Of a stretch of 5,984 bases of DNA, positions 3,819-5,984 are shown piece by piece. Positions within the stretch are counted from its first letter, which is position 1. Every line of letters begins with the position of its first letter. The DNA comes from Desulfonatronospira sp. (lineage in GTDB: Bacteria; Desulfobacterota; Desulfovibrionia; Desulfovibrionales; Desulfonatronovibrionaceae), in contig PWGS01000219.1 in NCBI GenBank assembly GCA_003554505.1, forward strand, positions 1-5,984, given 5' to 3'. Under the pieces are notes generated by a model that was not told the origin of the DNA, searched no databases, and worked only from the letters and a program-made list of their open reading frames with translations. Made by a program: the position numbers and the translations under genes.

Positions 3819-5984
3819 TCACATCTCCTCCCAGTACCTGCATCCCTTTACCGGGCAGGCCAGGGGCTGTCCACGGGTCTTGGTATTCTTCTGCACCAGG
3901 ACCTTTGACCCGCACTCCGGGCACTCTTTGGCCACAGGCGGATTCCAGAGCGCATAGTCACACTCTGGATACCTGTTGCATCCGTAAAATATCTTGCTTC
4001 TGCGGCTGCTCTTTTCCACGAGTTCCCCGGTACAGCCGTCCTGAGGACAGGCAATACCAGTGGAAAAAGGAGCGCTGTGCTTGCACTTGGGATAGTTGTC
4101 GCATGCTATAAAGCGGCTTCCGGTACGGGCTTTCTTGATGACCAGATCTCCGCCGCAGTCCGGGCAAGTCCCCACCTTTTCGCGCTCCACCGTCTCGTTT
4201 TCCACCTGCTGCACGCTGCCCTTGTCATCCCGGGTGAAATTGCTGGTGTTCTTGCATTCCGGGTAGTTGGAACAGGCCAGAAAAGCCCCGTTTCGCCCGA
4301 AACGGATAAGCATGGTCCCCCCGCACTTGTCGCACTTGATGTCTGTCTCCTTGCCTCCTTTGACCGAGGCCATGGCCTTCTGGGCCTTTTCCAGGGTGGG
4401 GTAGAACTCTGAGGTAAAACTTCGCATCACTTCCACCCAGTCCTTTTCACCCAGAGCGATTGTATCCAGATCCTGCTCCAGCTGGGCGGTAAAACCTGCA
4501 TCCAGCAAGGACGGAAAATGCTCCACCAAAAGATCGCACACCTCGGAGCCAAGCTCTGTGGGCCGAAAGTTCTTATCTTCCAGGGTCACATATTCCCTGT
4601 CCAGGAGAGTGGAAATAATGGCCGCGTACGTGGACGGCCTGCCTATACCCAGTTCTTCCAGCCTGCGCACCAGGGAGGCTTCGCTGTATCTGGCCGGGGG
4701 CTGGGTGAACTTCTGCTCCTTGGACAGGTTTTCCAGATTCAGCTCTTCATCCTTGGCCAGCTTCGGCAGGAGGCTGTCCTCCTGGGTTCCCCCGGGGGGG
4801 TAAATGCTCAGAAAACCCGGGAATATAATGCGCTCTCCCTTGGCCCGCCACAGAGTGTTCGCTGCCTTGACGGTCACCACCGTATCCCAGAACCTGGCCG
4901 CGGCCATCTGGGAGGCCATGAACCTGGACCAGATGAGATTGTAGAGTACGTAGTCATCCCTGGACAGGTATGGCTTGATCTCTTCCGGGGTGATGGAAGG
5001 ATCCACCGGCCTGATGGCTTCGTGGGCGTCCTGGGCTGAGCCCTTGGATTTGAAGAACCTGGTCTTTTTGGGATAATATTCCTTGCCCAGGTTGTTTATG
5101 ATCCAGGACCTGGCCTCCTGCTGGGCCTCCTTGGCCACCCGCACCGAATCGGTACGCATGTAGGTTATAAGGGCGGTTGTTCCCTTGTCTCCCAGTTCCA
5201 GGCCTTCATACAGACGCTGGGCCACACTCATGGTCCGCTTGGCGGTGAATCCCAGGCGGTTGCTGGCTTCCTGCTGCAGGGTGGAGGTGATAAACGGCGG
5301 CTTGGGATCCCTGGATCTCTCCTTTTCCTCGACCGACTGAACAGTAAACGAAGCCCCCCTGACCTTTTCCTCCAGGGCCAGGGCCTCTTTTTCCGAAGGC
5401 ACATGGGCCTTTTTACCGGCAATCTTCCACAGTCCCGTCTCAAAACTTTCCCGGGCCTGTGTCTGCAACATGGCCTTGAACACCCAGTATTCTTCCGGCA
5501 CAAAGGCCTGTCGCTCACGCTCGCGCTCCACTATCATGCGCAGGGCCACGGACTGCACCCGGCCGGCGGAAAGGCCGCGCTTGACCTTTTTCCAGAGAAG
5601 AGGCGATATCTTGTAGCCCACCAGCCTGTCCAGGACCCGCCTGGCCTGCTGGGAATCGAAAAGGCTCCGGTTCAGCCCTCTTGGATTCTGCAGGGCCTCC
5701 TGTACCGCCCTGGAAGTGATCTCGTTGAACTGGATACGATGGATATTGGAATTCTTGGGCCTGATTTCCTCGGCAATATGCCAGGCTATGGCTTCACCTT
5801 CCCGGTCCGGGTCCGGGGCCAGGAAAACCCGGCCGGATTTGGCAGCGCTCTGCTTGAGCTTGTTGACCACCTTTTTCTTGCCGTAAATTATTTCATATTC
5901 AGGCTGAAACCCGTTTTCTTCATCCACACCCAGCGTTTTCTTGGGCAGATCCCGGATATGACCCACTGAGGCCTCAACCATGTA
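3819..5984 (-). CDS. topA: DNA topoisomerase I (type IA), missing its N-terminal ~25 residues at the window edge
   Basis: TopA relaxes negative supercoils by cutting one strand through a 5'-phosphotyrosine link. The frame is open to the window end and reads Y-MVEASVGHIRDLPKK, which aligns to about residue 25 of E. coli TopA, so the ATG at 5981 is internal. Counting from that Met, the TOPRIM acidic motif DPDREGEAIAWH is at 57-68 (Asp57, Asp59, Glu61). The nucleotide-binding stretch SAGRVQSVALR lies at 138-148. The catalytic Tyr is 274 within ALITYMRTDSV, and DAHEAIRP (318-325) and GIGRPSTYA (445-453) belong to the type IA core. Four four-cysteine zinc ribbons follow: Cys550/553/570/576, 606/609/627/633, 645/650/668/674 and 687/690/709/714. 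The protein ends RYWEEM and a TGA. No clear terminator lies in the 57 bp between it and the convergent DUF2156 gene. Confidence 0.97.
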   Translation of the reverse strand, partial: YMVEASVGHIRDLPKKTLGVDEENGFQPEYEIIYGKKKVVNKLKQSAAKSGRVFLAPDPDREGEAIAWHIAEEIRPKNSNIHRIQFNEITSRAVQEALQNPRGLNRSLFDSQQARRVLDRLVGYKISPLLWKKVKRGLSAGRVQSVALRMIVERERERQAFVPEEYWVFKAMLQTQARESFETGLWKIAGKKAHVPSEKEALALEEKVRGASFTVQSVEEKERSRDPKPPFITSTLQQEASNRLGFTAKRTMSVAQRLYEGLELGDKGTTALITYMRTDSVRVAKEAQQEARSWIINNLGKEYYPKKTRFFKSKGSAQDAHEAIRPVDPSITPEEIKPYLSRDDYVLYNLIWSRFMASQMAAARFWDTVVTVKAANTLWRAKGERIIFPGFLSIYPPGGTQEDSLLPKLAKDEELNLENLSKEQKFTQPPARYSEASLVRRLEELGIGRPSTYAAIISTLLDREYVTLEDKNFRPTELGSEVCDLLVEHFPSLLDAGFTAQLEQDLDTIALGEKDWVEVMRSFTSEFYPTLEKAQKAMASVKGGKETDIKCDKCGGTMLIRFGRNGAFLACSNYPECKNTSNFTRDDKGSVQQVENETVEREKVGTCPDCGGDLVIKKARTGSRFIACDNYPKCKHSAPFSTGIACPQDGCTGELVEKSSRRSKIFYGCNRYPECDYALWNPPVAKECPECGSKVLVQKNTKTRGQPLACPVKGCRYWEEM

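Noticed and set aside
4789..4800. C5G7 homopolymer run in topA as a phase-variable or frameshift site
   Set aside because: The frame is intact, it encodes the ordinary Tyr-Pro-Pro-Gly-Gly stretch, and contingency control of an essential topoisomerase is implausible.
4518..5039. Plus-strand open frames antisense to topA, here and at 5403-5969
   Set aside because: They are shadows of the conserved topA frame, with no family resemblance or start signals.
5979..5984. ATG at 5981 as the true start of topA
   Set aside because: The preceding codon is Tyr and the protein enters directly at the TOPRIM interior (about residue 25 of E. coli TopA); the start lies beyond the window.

Overview
The window looks like ordinary chromosomal DNA of a moderately GC-rich bacterium. 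It carries five protein genes, two of them cut by the window edges. The combination of a molybdopterin/PBP-like protein, a class II-type histone deacetylase homologue, a SAM hydrolase, a soluble DUF2156 protein and a TopA with four C-terminal zinc ribbons, plus degenerate hexanucleotide intergenic repeats, resembles sulfate-reducing Desulfobacterota (Desulfovibrionales-like). That assignment is an inference from protein style; no taxonomic marker such as rRNA is present.

Layout: (1) 1-599 (+) is the C-terminal end of a substrate-binding 'PBP-like' domain protein, of the kind often fused to MoeA or to a DNA-binding domain. (2) 604-1551 (-) is an intact histone-deacetylase-family enzyme, tail-to-tail with the first gene with only 4 bp between the stops. 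(3) 1552-1933 is a gene-free stretch filled by a repeat element: two arms built of TCGGNN hexamers in opposite orientation, an interleaved inverted repeat, and an exact 13-bp direct repeat at each side. (4) 1934-2707 (-) is an intact SAM hydrolase (SAM hydroxide adenosyltransferase family). (5) 2708-2894 is a divergent regulatory region with a good sigma70-type promoter and a 15-bp palindrome. (6) 2895-3761 (+) is a DUF2156 (phosphatidylglycerol lysyltransferase C-terminal-like, GNAT-fold) protein. (7) 3819-5984 (-) is DNA topoisomerase I (TopA), lacking about 25 N-terminal residues because the window ends.

The genes do not form an obvious pathway. The HDAC homologue and the SAM hydrolase lie on the same strand, but the repeat region separates them, so co-transcription is uncertain. 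The DUF2156 gene has its own promoter and converges on topA. No phage, transposase, CRISPR or RNA gene is visible. The least explained part is the 1.55-1.94 kb repeat region, which has the shape of a small non-autonomous repeat or insertion. I found no convincing evidence of a new multi-gene system.
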